Below the pieces are notes generated by a model, which ran no database searches, had not been told where the DNA came from, and saw nothing but the letters and a program-made list of their open reading frames with translations. DNA of 64,000 bases, taken from assembly GCA_025201375.1 (NCBI GenBank), contig JAIWZP010000023.1, positions 1-64,000 of the forward strand, in the 5' to 3' direction. The position numbers and the translations under genes were made by a program. Shown here one piece after another: positions 35,047 to 45,860 of this stretch (within the stretch, counting starts at the first letter, position 1; each line of letters starts with the position of its first letter). This stretch comes from Gongronella butleri. Taxonomy: Eukaryota; Mucoromycota; Mucoromycetes; Mucorales; Cunninghamellaceae.

Positions 35047-37191
35047 ATGGATATTTGGCAGAAACTTTCCAAGTCGATGTGTAAGCACAAATGGGCGAGT
35101 GAAAGAAAGCGAATAAAAGGGAATTCACGCTTTTTTTGTTTCTTTTTGTTGTTCATTTCGTTAGTTGGACAGCCAGACCATGTGTATGGCGGCTATGTGC
35201 CGCGCTGCGACGTTGGCGACGCGGTAAAAAGCGAAACACCTCCTTTGGTGAAGATTGAGGATGATATCACGATTTCGGCACTGTCTCTGGCCCCAACTTT
35301 GGACGAGCAGTCGTTTATTCCTCTGCAGGACACCGGAGTGCCCTATCAGCGCGACCAGTCGCGTCGGAGCCGCAGCAACTCGCCTGACGGTCGCCCGACT
35401 GGCCGACCAAACCTCCATTTCGACTCAAAATTGCGTTCATTCTCGCCTACGCGCTCCCATTTGCCCGACCCTCGCCCCAGCTTCCGCTCTCGTTCTCGCT
35501 CTCGTTCTCGTTCGCCCCATGGCTCTGACGCGGCGTACAAGGCGCGTTCATACCCGAAATACCGGCCGCCCCCTTCAAGCGGTAAAAAGCGCCGCCGGGC
35601 CATGCAGTCCGAGTGGTCAAAGATTCGTGCCTTCAAACGCCGTCATTCCGCATTGCCGTCAGATGCACAATGTGCTGTCTGTCGCACAAACAAGCATCTT
35701 GGCCCCTCAGAACGAGTTGCGCATCGCCTTTGGATCGACGCCTTGCCAGTCAACATGACTATGGACGAGCTGACGAAAATATTTCGCGACATTGGGCCCT
35801 TGAAAGATCTTAGAATCCGCAGTCGTCTGACACCGTGAGTCCTAGCTACAAAGAAACTGGAAAATGTCCTTATTACTCTATTTTTTTTTCTAGTAGAAAG
35901 GGTGGCGATTACGCCATTGTGGAGTTCACACGCGAGATCGATATGATGCGAGCCATCCAGATGTTGAGCGATTATTCCGCTCGTCACAACATCTATTTGA
36001 ACATCAAATGGGCTGACAAGAACACCAATTGCGCGGTGACATCGAAATCGTGAGCGAGAAAACACGCAAAGATTGGATGGCGTGAATTTAACATCGTCCC
36101 TCCACGTCTTTTTTTTTTTTTTTTTTTTTTTAGAATTCCTGTGTGCATGCCTGTGATCTCTGAAGAGACGTACCCCACGGAGCCTCCTACCCAAGATCCT
36201 ACCGCCTGTCGTCTCTTTTTGACCAATTTGCCCCCATCATATAAGCCAGACATGTTGCGCAAAGATTTGGGCACTTGGGAACCTTATGTCGACATTGGCG
36301 AAATGCAAAATGGCCACAAGTCAATTGACGGCATGTAAGACCAATCGCTCTTCCTATGATGTTTCTCTCTGCTCACATTTCCTCTTTTTCTTTTTCCTTT
36401 ATTTTTTTTTGTCATAGACGCTATGATTCCGTCCATCTAAAGTGTGTCGACCACGAGACGGCCATAAAGGTGCATGCTCTGCTGCACAAAAAGCAATTTG
36501 GCCGCCGCAAGGCGCAGGTGCGCTGGGTCGCGCACGAAAAAGACGCGCGCCCCACCAACACCCGTGCGCCAATGACCTCGCGGCTGTTTTCTCTCGCGGC
36601 CGCCCATCTGCCGCCCTCAACAGCCGCGAACGAGCCGTCCATTGCGCCCCGTCCGGCCATCGATTTCCCTGAAGCCACATATCGTCGTGACAGCTGTAAC
36701 CACCATCGCTCGCTATCCCCATCGCGCCCTCGTCACTCCAATCCGTAGGCTAGGAAAAGAAAAATGAATAAAAAGTCCTCAATTTTTTTCTTTTGATCTT
36801 AGTGTGCACACATCTGATGGCCACAAGCTTTTTGTCGGCAATATTCCGTACGACTACAGCGAATCCGACGTATTCCACTTGTTTTGTCGCTACGGCCATG
36901 TGCTTGGTGTCGACATGCCAAGAGTAACCCGCAACACTTGCCGTCATCCTAACGACAAAAATGGCGGGTAAGATAAAAGAGATGTTGGCGAGTCCATCAT
37001 TGCTCACTTTTTTTTTTTTTTTTTCAAGCTACGCCTTTGTTCATTTCGACAACGACGAATCGCTTAAGATGGCCATTGATCTCATGCATGGCTTCAGTGT
37101 GAGCGGTCGTCGATTGACCGTCAGCCGAGGTGAGCCATCTGTTTTTTCGCGTTTAGGATGACTTGCTGATTCGTTTGCAGCCAGGGGTTGA
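35047..37191 (+). CDS. RNA-binding protein with RS-like stretch and three RRM domains
   Basis: Probable pre-mRNA processing or mRNA-binding factor. Eight exons: 35047-35080, 35165-35834, 35894-36049, 36134-36334, 36418-36744, 36803-36967, 37029-37129 and 37181-37191, giving 554 residues. Residues about 95-170 are Arg/Ser/Pro-rich with an SRSRSRSRSP run. RRM-like domains follow: RLWIDALPVNMTMDEL near 225, RLFLTNLPPSYKPDML near 325, and a canonical third RRM with KLFVGNIPYDYSESDV (RNP2) and NGGYAFVHFDND (RNP1) near the C-terminus. The last exon encodes only four residues; it was chosen because the earlier acceptor would leave a 27-nt intron. Exact orthology not recognised. Confidence 0.82.
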
Positions 37192-37586
37192 AGGCTCCCC
37201 TCTTTTTTTTTTTTTACCCAAACACATTCAAGCATTATCCTCTCCATCACCTATATCCTCTGTTAATAGTTTTTCATTGGCCTTTTGTTGCTCTTTTGTG
37301 TCTATTCCTATTGTTTGATCCCCCTTTTTCTACCTGTTTCCCACCGCGTCAGTCCCCCCTCCCCCTCCTATGAATATCCACAGCGAAAGCTTGTCCCCTT
37401 TTGCCTTGCGTCAGTCCCATTTCGACATCATCCCTATCATTTGTCAAGTATGAAAAAATAAAATCGATAAAAATCGATAAAAAAAAAAACGGCGCAGCAG
37501 CAGAAGGGACGTGTTGCATTTTAAAAACTCCGTTGTTTACGCGTGAAAAAGGCGAAAGTGATGGTATAAATGTTTTTTTTTTTTCA
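37192..37586. other. Convergent intergenic region
   Basis: About 395 bp between the stops of the RRM gene and the UDP-glycosyltransferase gene. T-rich then A-rich; no gene seen. Holds both 3' untranslated regions. Confidence 0.4.
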
Positions 37587-39458
37587 TCAATGGGTCTTGA
37601 TTTTTGCCTGGCGGTTCATGCAGGGAGCGACCATCAGGCGATAGGCGTAGCGGAGCACCAGAACAGGCATGACCAAGAGCGTGGCAAAAAACAGATAGAC
37701 ATCCAGGTTGTATGTGACCCAAAAAGGCAGATCAAATGCGGCCTCGTGGCGCGCCGGCAGGATGCCGCGCTCGGCATCAAAAGTGAACAGCACTTCCTCC
37801 ACCAGATCCGCCCCACGCTGCGCACCATGCTTTGCATTGATCTGTACGAGGGTGCCCAGCTGCCGTGCGCGCGCACGCACAGTATCGTTTGTCGCCACAT
37901 GTGTCAATTGCGCCGCAATCTTGCTAGCTGGCGAATCTCGGTCTAAAAACACGCCGCAGCCTTGGTATTCGACATTGCGTGCCAGGCCTACAAAAAGACG
38001 GGTACTCAGCGTTCTGTTTTCATGCAAATTTGTTCCATATTTACCCATCTGGTCACCAAAGAATGGAAAAACGGCCATTGGCTTCAATGCATAGAGAGCT
38101 TCCTGCAGCGACCCGGTGCCGCCGTGGGTCAAAAAGGCTGCGGTAGATGCATGGCGCAGGATTGCCATCTGAGGGGCCCAAACCGAGATCAGAATATCGG
38201 GGTTGGCAGCAATGTCGGCGCGCGTGTACGTGCGATTGGCTGTTTTCACGGCGAACGTCGCAGGCATCTCGTCAAAATGGGCATCCACCCAGACGAGCCC
38301 GTCAATGGTGCCCGTCTCGAGCAGGGTCATGAGCGCGGTCCACAGCAATTGGCGGTCCACCAACGAAGGGATGGCGCGTTGGCCAAAGGCGACATACATA
38401 ACGCGCACATGCTCGGCCAGAAACGTGTCGTACGGCGCTGAAAGCGATGTGTACGTGCGCGGCATGATCGGGCCTACAAATTCGACGAGTGGGCCCGTGG
38501 GTCGCGCGTTCTCCAAGCCGTAAATCGTGTTAACGAGCTTTAGTGCGTGTTTCCACGTCGCCATCGTGTCCATGCCCGCTGCGAGTCCCAGTGATTGCTT
38601 CACCTTTGGCAGCTCCATCAGTGTGTCAAAGTGTGACCACAGGAACGACGCCGTAAACAAGTAATCGTAATACACGCGCTCCCAGAAGCTCACCTGCCCA
38701 TTGTGGACGCCATACAGCCCGATCCCGCCGGACACGTACGGCGCACGAGCATCTGCTCGAATGAAAAAAAAAATTAGAAAATGGCCAATTCCCCCGGGGC
38801 TGCCATCTTACCAGGAGCAATGGCCAGCGTTGACGTGATCACAAATGGGATTTTCAGCTGCAGCGCCGCTTCCATGCAAGGGTCGACAAAATGATCACAG
38901 ATGGCTAGATCCACCTTTTTGTCCTTCATCAATTGCAGGATGACTTGGTAGTCTGTAGAACGCGGTGAGCTCAGGAACGCGTAAATTAGGCATGTTTTCG
39001 GCTAACCTTGTGGATAAGCATTGATGAGCCGGCTGATGAGCGTGCCCATGACAGCGCGTGGCTCCAAATGCGCATTGTCGACTTCAATTTGAGTGTCCGA
39101 CGGATGTGCGCTGGGGCCAATGGACACGGTGTCAATGCCGTACTTTTTGCCAAAGCGCGTGTGGTCGTCCTTGAAGAAGGAAAAAAGGATAAACACCCGT
39201 AATAGCTTGCTGACAGACATGCAAGGCACGTGAAGCACGTGTTGCTGTTGCACTTACCCTTGTGACAAAAGCAGTCGTGTGCCCACGCTCCTCAAGTTGC
39301 TGCAAAATCTCGAGAACCCAGTTGACATGAGACGATCCGCCGATCGTCGCGGCAAATAAGATAGTACGCGGCGACGCATATGTCTCCAATAGTTCCAAAG
39401 CCGGTACTGTAACCACAAAGCACGCGTACAGAACAGCAAAAAGCCAGCAATTCTTCAT
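37587..39458 (-). CDS. UDP-glycosyltransferase (UGT family) with C-terminal membrane anchor
   Basis: Predicted ER-lumenal UDP-sugar transferase acting on small lipophilic acceptors. Four exons on the minus strand: 39258-39458, 39007-39169, 38812-38952 and 37587-38752, giving 556 residues. A signal peptide (CWLFAVLYACFVVTVPA) opens the protein. The N-terminal acceptor half contains the HVNWVLEILQQLEERGH region. The C-terminal donor-binding UGT signature reads WAPQMAILRHASTAAFLTHG followed by GTGSLQEALYALKP and FFGDQ. A hydrophobic segment (DVYLFFATLLVMPVLVLRYA) with a basic tail anchors the C-terminus as in animal-type UGTs. The acceptor cannot be told. Confidence 0.92.
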
Positions 39459-40793
39459 GAGGCACCCCGGACGTCGATTTTCACAAAAGTAAGAAGAAAG
39501 AGGGACACAAAAAAGGGACCAGGGACCAGGGATTTCGCTTGTTTGCCTTATTTGGACACGGGTGTATCGCGTCCTGACAGGGAGCCCCGGCTGCGCCATA
39601 AAAAGTGACATTTACTGCTGCAGGCGTGATGCGTGATAATATGGTCTGGAGATTATTTTACATTTTTGCACTCATTTTTTGGTGCCGTGGACGGCCACGA
39701 TCAATGCATTTCGCCCTCAATATGCATTTGTGACCATTTGCACGAGTGTACCAGGAGAAACACCCCAGATGGCCCATTTTAACAGAAGGGCAACTAAAAT
39801 TGATCAGCCAGTCCCGATGACGACCCAAAATACAGTGTAGCGTGAAATGGCAGGCTAGAAACCTCGAATGGCACCTAACTTGCAAGGTTCCAAAAGGGCA
39901 TCGGGGCGCGCCACACGCAAATCAAATTTTAGTCGTGGCGAGCACCCAAACCAAAATTGAAAAAATGGGTCTTCAGATTTCCATCAAACTTCCACAGAAG
40001 AGACAATGCAGGGATAAACCAAGGAAAATGCCAAAAAACAGAGGGGTCGATCTGGTGATTGACGAGCAATTCGTAATTTTAGATTAAACTTCAAGCGCGA
40101 ATTGCATAGGAAAAACGCGTCCATAGAGCCGCGCCGACGCGCCCACTAGTAAGAGGGACACCAGGTGCATGGAACTGATCAAGAACAGACGCGTGCAACA
40201 CGATGTCTGACGCGGTTTTTCACGCGTCAAAGTTGCCCCGCAAATGGCCTGTTCGCATCAATTCTGCCCGGATCTCGTTTTTTGCAGTGATCATTGACAT
40301 CCATGTACGCAACAGACTGAGATCTTTTGATGGTCTCTGTTTCGCAGCTCTTTGGCCAATTTTCGTCGACTTTGACTTGAGACGAAAAAAAGAGGCAAAT
40401 TGCAATTTACGCAGAAACCAGCTGATGTACCTCCTTTTTTTATTGCATCTGTATCCATCATTGGTGTGACATAACCATGCGGCTGAATGGCGTGGCGATC
40501 TGAGGACTTAAATTTTGCTCTTTTCAAATCCTCGACTGCACCCCTTGGAAAATTCGAGATTTTCGAACATGGCGATTGCTCAAGTAAGTGCCCTACAAGT
40601 CAACCCAATAGACGCTTTCCCCCCTGTTTGTTGGCAACAAGCATCTGTATTGAGAGCGCAATTGTAATTTTTATTGTATTTGTTTAAAATTGTCATCACT
40701 TCGCGGAAGATGGCAGTTCCGACAAATGCAGATGCCATTTAAAAAAGCTGCATTGATGTGGTTTGAGCCAAGTCACCCATCTTGATGATCAAA
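39459..40793. other. Intergenic block carrying repeat family A
   Basis: Promoter-proximal DNA of the UGT gene (39459 to about 39830), then a copy of repeat family A, then about 200 bp up to the stop codon of the cysteine-rich protein gene. No coding gene supported. Confidence 0.4.
39840..40595 (+). repeat. Dispersed repeat family A, copy 2 (longest)
   Basis: Aligns by eye over about 750 bp with 53410-54155 and, reversed, with 6630-7150. Shared blocks include CCAAAATTGAAAAAATGGGT followed by CTTCAGA, AGAAACCWYSRAAAATGCC, GACAAGCAATTCGWRATTTT-like sequence, a GGAAAAAYGCGTCCATRGAG block, and the CACGCGTC motif. The copies are diverged with no conserved open frame, so it looks like an old non-autonomous interspersed element. 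Ends were set where alignment is lost. Confidence 0.8.
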
Positions 40794-41339
40794 TCAGACG
40801 ATTTTGCCAGCACCTTGATCGCCAGGTGCAACGTCAGTTTGATCGCCAGGTTTAGCACGTGCATCGTCAGGGATAGTGCCAGTTGCACCATCAGGGGTAG
40901 TGCCAGTTGCAGCGCCAGGTTTAGCACGTGCATCGTCAGGGATAGTGCCAGTTGCACCATCAGGGGTAGTGCCAGTTGCAGCGCCAGGTTTAGCAGGTGC
41001 ACCGTCAGGGGTAGCACCAGGTGCAGCGCCGGGGGTAATGCCAGGTGGAGTAGCGGCTCCGGCGGGGTTACAGGCCTTGTCGGAACAGGCTTTGATACAG
41101 CTGACCAAATTCACTGCGTTCATTCCAACGCCAACCAAACATTCTCTTTGGACGCAAATTGCGTACAAATCTATGTAAGACTTGCTGTTGCGATCGCATG
41201 TTGTGGTAGCTGCTTCGCCAGGGTTCGAGTTAATTCCATCTTGCCCGACGCCCAAAGCACCTTGAGCGTCACCACCAGGTGTGGGAGCAGCCAAGGCCAT
41301 GGATGCAACGGAAATCATGAAAGCAAAGTGAGCGCGCAT
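40794..41339 (-). CDS. Small secreted cysteine-containing protein with Pro/Gly/Ala/Thr tandem repeats
   Basis: Unrecognised. A single exon gives 181 residues. Residues 1-18 are a signal peptide (MRAHFAFMISVASMALAA). A Gly/Asn-rich spacer follows, then a six-cysteine segment with spacing C-13-C-4-C-13-C-3-C-4-C. The C-terminal half is a low-complexity region of Pro, Gly, Ala, Thr and Asp containing two perfect 23-residue units plus degenerate ones. A TATAAAAAG lies 64 bp upstream. The design (secretion signal, small Cys module, repeat tail) resembles fungal cell-wall or effector-like proteins, but no family is assigned. It sits alone inside a repeat-rich block. Confidence 0.75.
   Translation of the reverse strand: MRAHFAFMISVASMALAAPTPGGDAQGALGVGQDGINSNPGEAATTTCDRNSKSYIDLYAICVQRECLVGVGMNAVNLVSCIKACSDKACNPAGAATPPGITPGAAPGATPDGAPAKPGAATGTTPDGATGTIPDDARAKPGAATGTTPDGATGTIPDDARAKPGDQTDVAPGDQGAGKIV
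40849..40986. repeat. Two perfect 69-bp tandem coding repeats
   Basis: Two consecutive 69-bp units, identical by eye, encode 23 residues each (GAATGTTPDGATGTIPDDAR then AKP) in the cysteine-containing secreted protein. A degenerate half-unit follows toward 41035. Confidence 0.85.
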
Positions 41340-42984
41340 TGCAATGAGTGGGTTTACTACGTTGATTGACTTTTTTGATCAACAAACGCGTTTATTCACA
41401 GCCTTTTTATACTAATTATCAGAGGCGCGACAGATTCAATTGTGTGCGCAAAAACAAAACATGAACTCCTTGCAAGTGATCGCCACAGTGCAAAATTTTC
41501 GCCATTGAAAGTTGTTTGCCTTGAGACTAGGCCAGAAATACTCATTTTTTGCCCATCTATTACATGGTTGGATCATAACAGGCTTGAAAAATGCATGTAC
41601 CCCTTACATTTGATCTCCTTCCACAACGCAAGACGATCATCCTGGCAAAAGGTACGTACCGCACATATTTGTTAGCCGTAATAAACGCCAAAAACTCAAA
41701 TCATACCATTTTATTGAATGATTGAATCGTAAAATACACAAAAATATGAAACGATAACGGTAAACGATGAGAATTGTGGAGGTTAAAAATTTTGCTTGCT
41801 GCTGCCGCACAAAGCCGGGATCAAAAAGGGAACAAAAGGCTAGCCTTGCACGAATGCGTCCTATGTCAGAATTATGTCGTAAAAATCGGCGCAATGCGGC
41901 CAGCGTATGAACGATCTCCTTTTTTTCGATTTTTCATGCTAAGGGTGCAGATCCCAAACACGGTGCCCCTGATGGGTAGATCGTCAAACGTACCTCAAGT
42001 CTTTTCAAGTCTGACGTGGTCTTTTTTAAACCATTTTACCTGAAGTATTGTTATTAAAAACACAGATAATAAGCAAAACTTGCCAATCGCCCCATGGATG
42101 TGACATGGGTTTAAAGGAAATGAAATTGACCCTGGTTGCCGACATTCTTGTTGATATGTCATAACGGGATCGGCATGGTGTCAGACCCAGGAAATAGGAG
42201 TTTTTCCTTCTGAATCTAGATTCTGCAGGATCATCTTGTCTTTATGCCTTGGACGTTTGGTTTGGTCGGGAGCTACCAACCTTGTATCTGCAATTGATGA
42301 TTTCCAGGGATCCAATGCATGGTGAAAAATGAGGACGAGAGCAAATGCCAAAACAAGGCCACTTATTGCCAATTATACGTACCTCGTATGATGTGACTGT
42401 AGGTAGCAAACGTGGCATCTGCAGAACTTCAATTTCTGTTCAAGCATTTCTTTCACAATCCAAGCATATCAAGGAGAGTTGGAACGAGTCATTTCCGGGT
42501 TTAGTGCGTCATCTGTTGTTTAAATCTTTGATTATGCGACTCATACAGCTAGAACCTATCAAGCGCTCGTTTGAAAACTTTAGGCATGTTGGCATTTTTT
42601 TTTAAAAAAAAAGCGAGCGATACGCATCTTTGCATGTTTGGTATATTTTTTTGGTCTGGCATGCTAAGTGCTTATGTAGACAATTCACTCTGTAAAAATA
42701 AAGCAGTAGCAGCACAATAGATGGTTTTGCCGCAGCAGTCTTTCTCTAAATAGTACAATCGGCAAGAAAATTGAAAAGTTTAAAACGTCAAACTATCGGG
42801 ATTTGGCCAATTTTTTCACTGAAGGTGTATTTTTACGTCGGATGCTCATGGAGCGTTTAAAAAGAGAAAAATGTTCTTAGTTGACGAGCAATCCTTGATT
42901 TCATGCAAAAAAATAAAGCGTTTGGCTGGTGGAAAAAAATGAAGGCATGGAAGCTGTTGCGCATCGGTCCGTAAAAAAAATTGA
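41340..42984. other. Intergenic, no gene seen
   Basis: About 1.6 kb of AT-rich DNA to the right of the cysteine-containing protein gene, including its promoter. Only short frames with no recognisable content. Confidence 0.35.
41403..41411 (-). promoter_or_regulatory. TATA box of the secreted cysteine-containing protein gene
   Basis: On the minus strand the sequence reads TATAAAAAG, 64 bp before the start codon, the same word as upstream of the phosphoesterase and THI5-like genes. Confidence 0.5.
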
Positions 42985-43995
42985 GGTTGTTCAAAATGGG
43001 CAATGGATGCCGGGCAGCTTTTTTTCTTTCGGGCGAAGTGTTGTGGTTCCATTGCAGAAAAAAAAGGCCTCGATAGCTCGGTGGTGTGCGCATCATGCGT
43101 TCCAAAATTGGCTGTTGGGCGAATGTTGTGCTTCCATTGCAGATGGACATCACGAAAAATGAGAGCCTGTGTGTCTCAATTCACTTTTTCCGCAAAGCTC
43201 GGGGATCGCTCCTGCTTGTTTTTTTTTAGTCCACAAAGCCTCGATAGGTTCGTGTGCGCATCATGCATCCCAAAAATGGCTGTTGGGCGAGGGTAAGTTA
43301 AGGTTCCATTGCAGATACAAGGGCCTCGATAATTCGATGTGCGCATCATGCATACCAAAAATGCCTGTCGGGCGAATGTCGTGGTGTTTCCATTGCAGAT
43401 GGACATCACGAGAAATGCGCTGCATTATGTGAGCTTAGTATTACAAAAAAAAAAAAAGAGTGGATGGACATCATGAGAAAGGAGAGCTTGAGTGTCTCAA
43501 TTCACTTTTTCCGCAAACATCCCAGGTCGCTCCTGCTTTTTGTTAGTCCACAAACCCTCGATAGATCCGTGTGCTGCACATCATGCATCTCAAAAATGCC
43601 TGTTGGGCGAGTGTGGTGGTTCCATTGCAGGTGGAGATCACGAGAAACGAGAGCATGAGTGGCTCGATTCATTTTTGTGGAAACCTCTCGGCGTGGTGTC
43701 GCTCCTCCTTTTTTTTTTTTTTTTTTTTATCCAGAAACCCTTGATGGTGGGTCGGTGTGCGCATCATGCATCCCAAAAATGGCCGTTGAGCGAGGGTTGT
43801 AGTTCCATTGCAGAAAAAAAGGCCTCGATAGGTCCGTGTGCTGCGCATCATTCATGCATCCCAAAAATGGCTGTTGTGCGAGTGTTGTCTGTTGTGGTTT
43901 CATTGCAGCAATTGGATGGACATCACGAGAAATGAGAGCATGAGTGTCTCGATTCACTTTTTGTGCAAACCTCGGGGAGTCGCTGCTCTTTTTTT
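42985..43995 (+). repeat. Irregular tandem array, repeat family C
   Basis: A core of about 50 bp, CATCATGCATCCCAAAAATG followed by GCTGTTGGGCGAGTGTTG and TTCCATTGCAG, occurs near 43091, 43259, 43344, 43579, 43762 and 43846. Between cores come GATGGACATCACGAGAAATG, TGTCTCAATTCACTTTTT and a poly-T followed by AGTCCACAAACCCTCGATAG. Full units are about 170-240 bp; shorter ones lack the middle part. All lie in the same direction. One more full core and a truncated one occur at 44924 and 45118. Confidence 0.85.
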
Positions 43996-44168
43996 TAGTC
44001 CAGTAACTCCCAATTGTTCTGTGTGAATGTAGGACACAGCACAATAAAAAGGGGAAATGTCGACGTCGTCGTACAAACCCAAGGACTTTGCGCAATAAAG
44101 CATGAATTCGTCACCCCGCTTAAAACCCGCCCTGGAGCCGCGTTCTTTTCCTACGCTACTCTTCTTTC

Positions 44169-44200
<32 letters not shown>

Positions 44201-44209
44201 CTTTCATAG

Positions 44210-44595
44210 CCATGCGCGCATGCGAGCACATGCAAGCACGACACCACTCAACAGATTGAAAAAGCACTGGAAAAGGACAAAAGCTGCTGGTGTTCACTAC
44301 TTTTTTGGTGTCTTGGCGCGTCCTGTTGCCTGGCTTTGTCTTCTATTTTTTCTCTAATGGCCATGCGAGCACATGGCAAGCATGACATCGCGCAACACAC
44401 TGTAAAAGCACCGGAAAAGGACGAAAACAACTGATAATCACTTTTTTTTTTAGCCTTGGGCACGCATCATGTTGTTGCCTGACATCCTTTGTCCTGTTTT
44501 TTTTTTCTCAAGGCCATGCGAGCATATGGGCCCTCAACACCACACAACACACTGTGAAAGCACCGGAAATCGATGAAAACAATCGGTATTCCCTG
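44210..44595 (+). repeat. Three-unit tandem repeat, family D
   Basis: Units starting near 44210, 44359 and 44512 (spacing about 150 bp). Each begins with GGCCATGCGAGCACATG and continues to CACACTGTGAAAGCACCGGA and GGACGAAAACAACTG. The third unit is partial. Unit joints carry poly-T tracts. No coding capacity seen. Confidence 0.75.
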
Positions 44596-44610
44596 TACTT
44601 TGTCTTTTTG

Positions 44611-44708
44611 ATGGCTATTGCTCGATTAATCAATGGGGCCAGCAGCGATTTGCACCAGCAGCACCGACATCAGCGCTTCAAAGCCCCCAAAGATGATTTA
44701 GAGCCAAG
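44611..44708 (+). other. Possible orphan exon
   Basis: An ATG-initiated open stretch of about 32 codons rich in Gln, His, Lys and Asp ends at CCAAG followed by GTAAGAG, a good donor. No partner exon was found to the right before the poly-A and repeat region, so it may be chance or a gene fragment. Confidence 0.2.
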
Positions 44709-44804
44709 GTAAGAGCTCTCTCTCTTTTGTCTTCGCTCAATTTAATAAAGAAGCTGCTACACACAAAACGGCATATAGTAGCTAAAAAAGGCGCGAGGAG
44801 AGAG

Positions 44805-44978
44805 ACTTGGAATCATGTTTTTTTTGGATGGATTCCAAGATGGCTGCCGTTGTCAGAGTGGTGTGGGTCGCTCGTCCTTTTTTTTTTTTAGTCCAGAAAC
44901 CCTCAATAGCTCGTCAGTGTGCGCATCATGCATCCCTAAAATGGCTGTTGGCTGTTGGGCGACTATTGTGTTTCGTTG

Positions 44979-45052
<74 letters not shown>

Positions 45053-45165
45053 GATGGGCATCACGAGAAATGAGAGCTTGAATGTCTAAATTCACTTTTT
45101 ATGCAAACCTTGGGGTCCATTCCAAAAATGGCTGTTGGGCGAGTGTTGCGGTTTCAGATCCGGTC
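44805..45165 (+). repeat. Repeat family C, separate copies
   Basis: One full core at about 44924 preceded by the poly-T/AGTCCAGAAACCCTC block, and one truncated core at about 45118. The first is interrupted by the poly(A) tract at 44983-45048 placed between the TTGCAG and GATGGGCATCACGAGAAATG parts of the unit. Confidence 0.75.
44983..45048 (+). repeat. Uninterrupted 66-nt poly(A) tract
   Basis: Sixty-six consecutive A residues inside a family C unit, followed by GGCAGATGGGCATC. It is by far the longest homopolymer in the window; the true length may differ in the genome because such tracts are hard to sequence. Confidence 0.9.
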
Positions 45166-45300
45166 GACATGCGGGTTTTATGATAATTGCTCATGAGAAG
45201 AGGAAATCAAAAAATACGGCTATCGTGGCCCAGCACCTTTCAACGCCAAGAAGTGACCCCACATCTTGCCAGGCCAGGCCAGGGCCTCCGGACCTTGTTG
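45165..45300 (+). repeat. Dispersed repeat family B, 3' tail fragment
   Basis: Matches 45715-45840 closely: CTCATGAGAAGA, GAAATCAAAAAATACG, CAGCACCTTTCAACGCCAAG-like sequence and CATCTTGCCAGGCCAGGC. It immediately precedes the next, near-complete copy. Confidence 0.75.
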
Positions 45301-45860
45301 TTAGCAAATCTTGAATAAAAATCACAGATCAACTAGACCGGTGTCGAGCAAAGTGCCATTAACAAAAATATCGAAAAAAGCTGTTTTCTCCATCAGTTTT
45401 GATCGGATTGCAGTGAAGTTGGACTCATCTGGGAGAGATTCAAATGGTGCTTTCGACACGTTAAAAGCTCTGGATGTCGTTCTTTCCATTGTCGAGAAAA
45501 ATGAGTTAGAAAATTGTTCGAATGTTTAAATGGATTTTGCAAGCATGGAAACGTCGTTTATCGGGCAAGCAAACAAACAGGAAATGACGACACCCGAGTG
45601 TGCCTCATTCAATTCGTACCAGTTTCATCACCATCCACAGAATATTTCGAGATCCAGTGCTAAAGTTGAAAATTAACGGAATTTTGGATTCATCTGCATA
45701 ATGATCGAGTCGACCTTCGGGTTTTAATTTCTCATGAGAAGACGAAATCAAAAAATACGTGTATCAAGTGGCCTCGCACCTTTCAAAGCTAGAAGTGGCC
45801 CCGCATCTTGCCAGGCCAGGCAAGGGCCTCTGGACTTTGCTTGTCATCGAACGGTGTCAT
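45285..45860 (+). repeat. Dispersed repeat family B, near-complete copy
   Basis: Aligns with 22915-23500 through the blocks GCTGTTTTCTCCATCAGTTT, GGACTCATCTGGGAGAGATT, GTTAAAAGCTCTGGATGTCG and TTTTGGATTCATCTGCATAA, then ends in the tail shared with 45165-45300. Confidence 0.75.

Noticed and set aside
35255..35758. Alternative frame of 167 codons inside the RRM gene exon 2
   Set aside because: Shifted reading of the RS-rich region; the chosen frame continues through six further exons into three RRM domains.
41215..41235. tRNA B-box-like GGTTCGAGTTAATTCC
   Set aside because: No A box or cloverleaf around it, and it lies inside the coding sequence of the cysteine-rich protein.
40782..41369. 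Plus-strand frame opposite the cysteine-rich protein, itself Ser/Cys-rich
   Set aside because: The minus-strand frame has a signal peptide, a TATA box and a clean start; the plus-strand frame is its shadow through the tandem repeats.
42985..43995. CRISPR-like array
   Set aside because: Repeat spacing is irregular, spacers are themselves shared, and the context is a eukaryotic genome with no cas genes.
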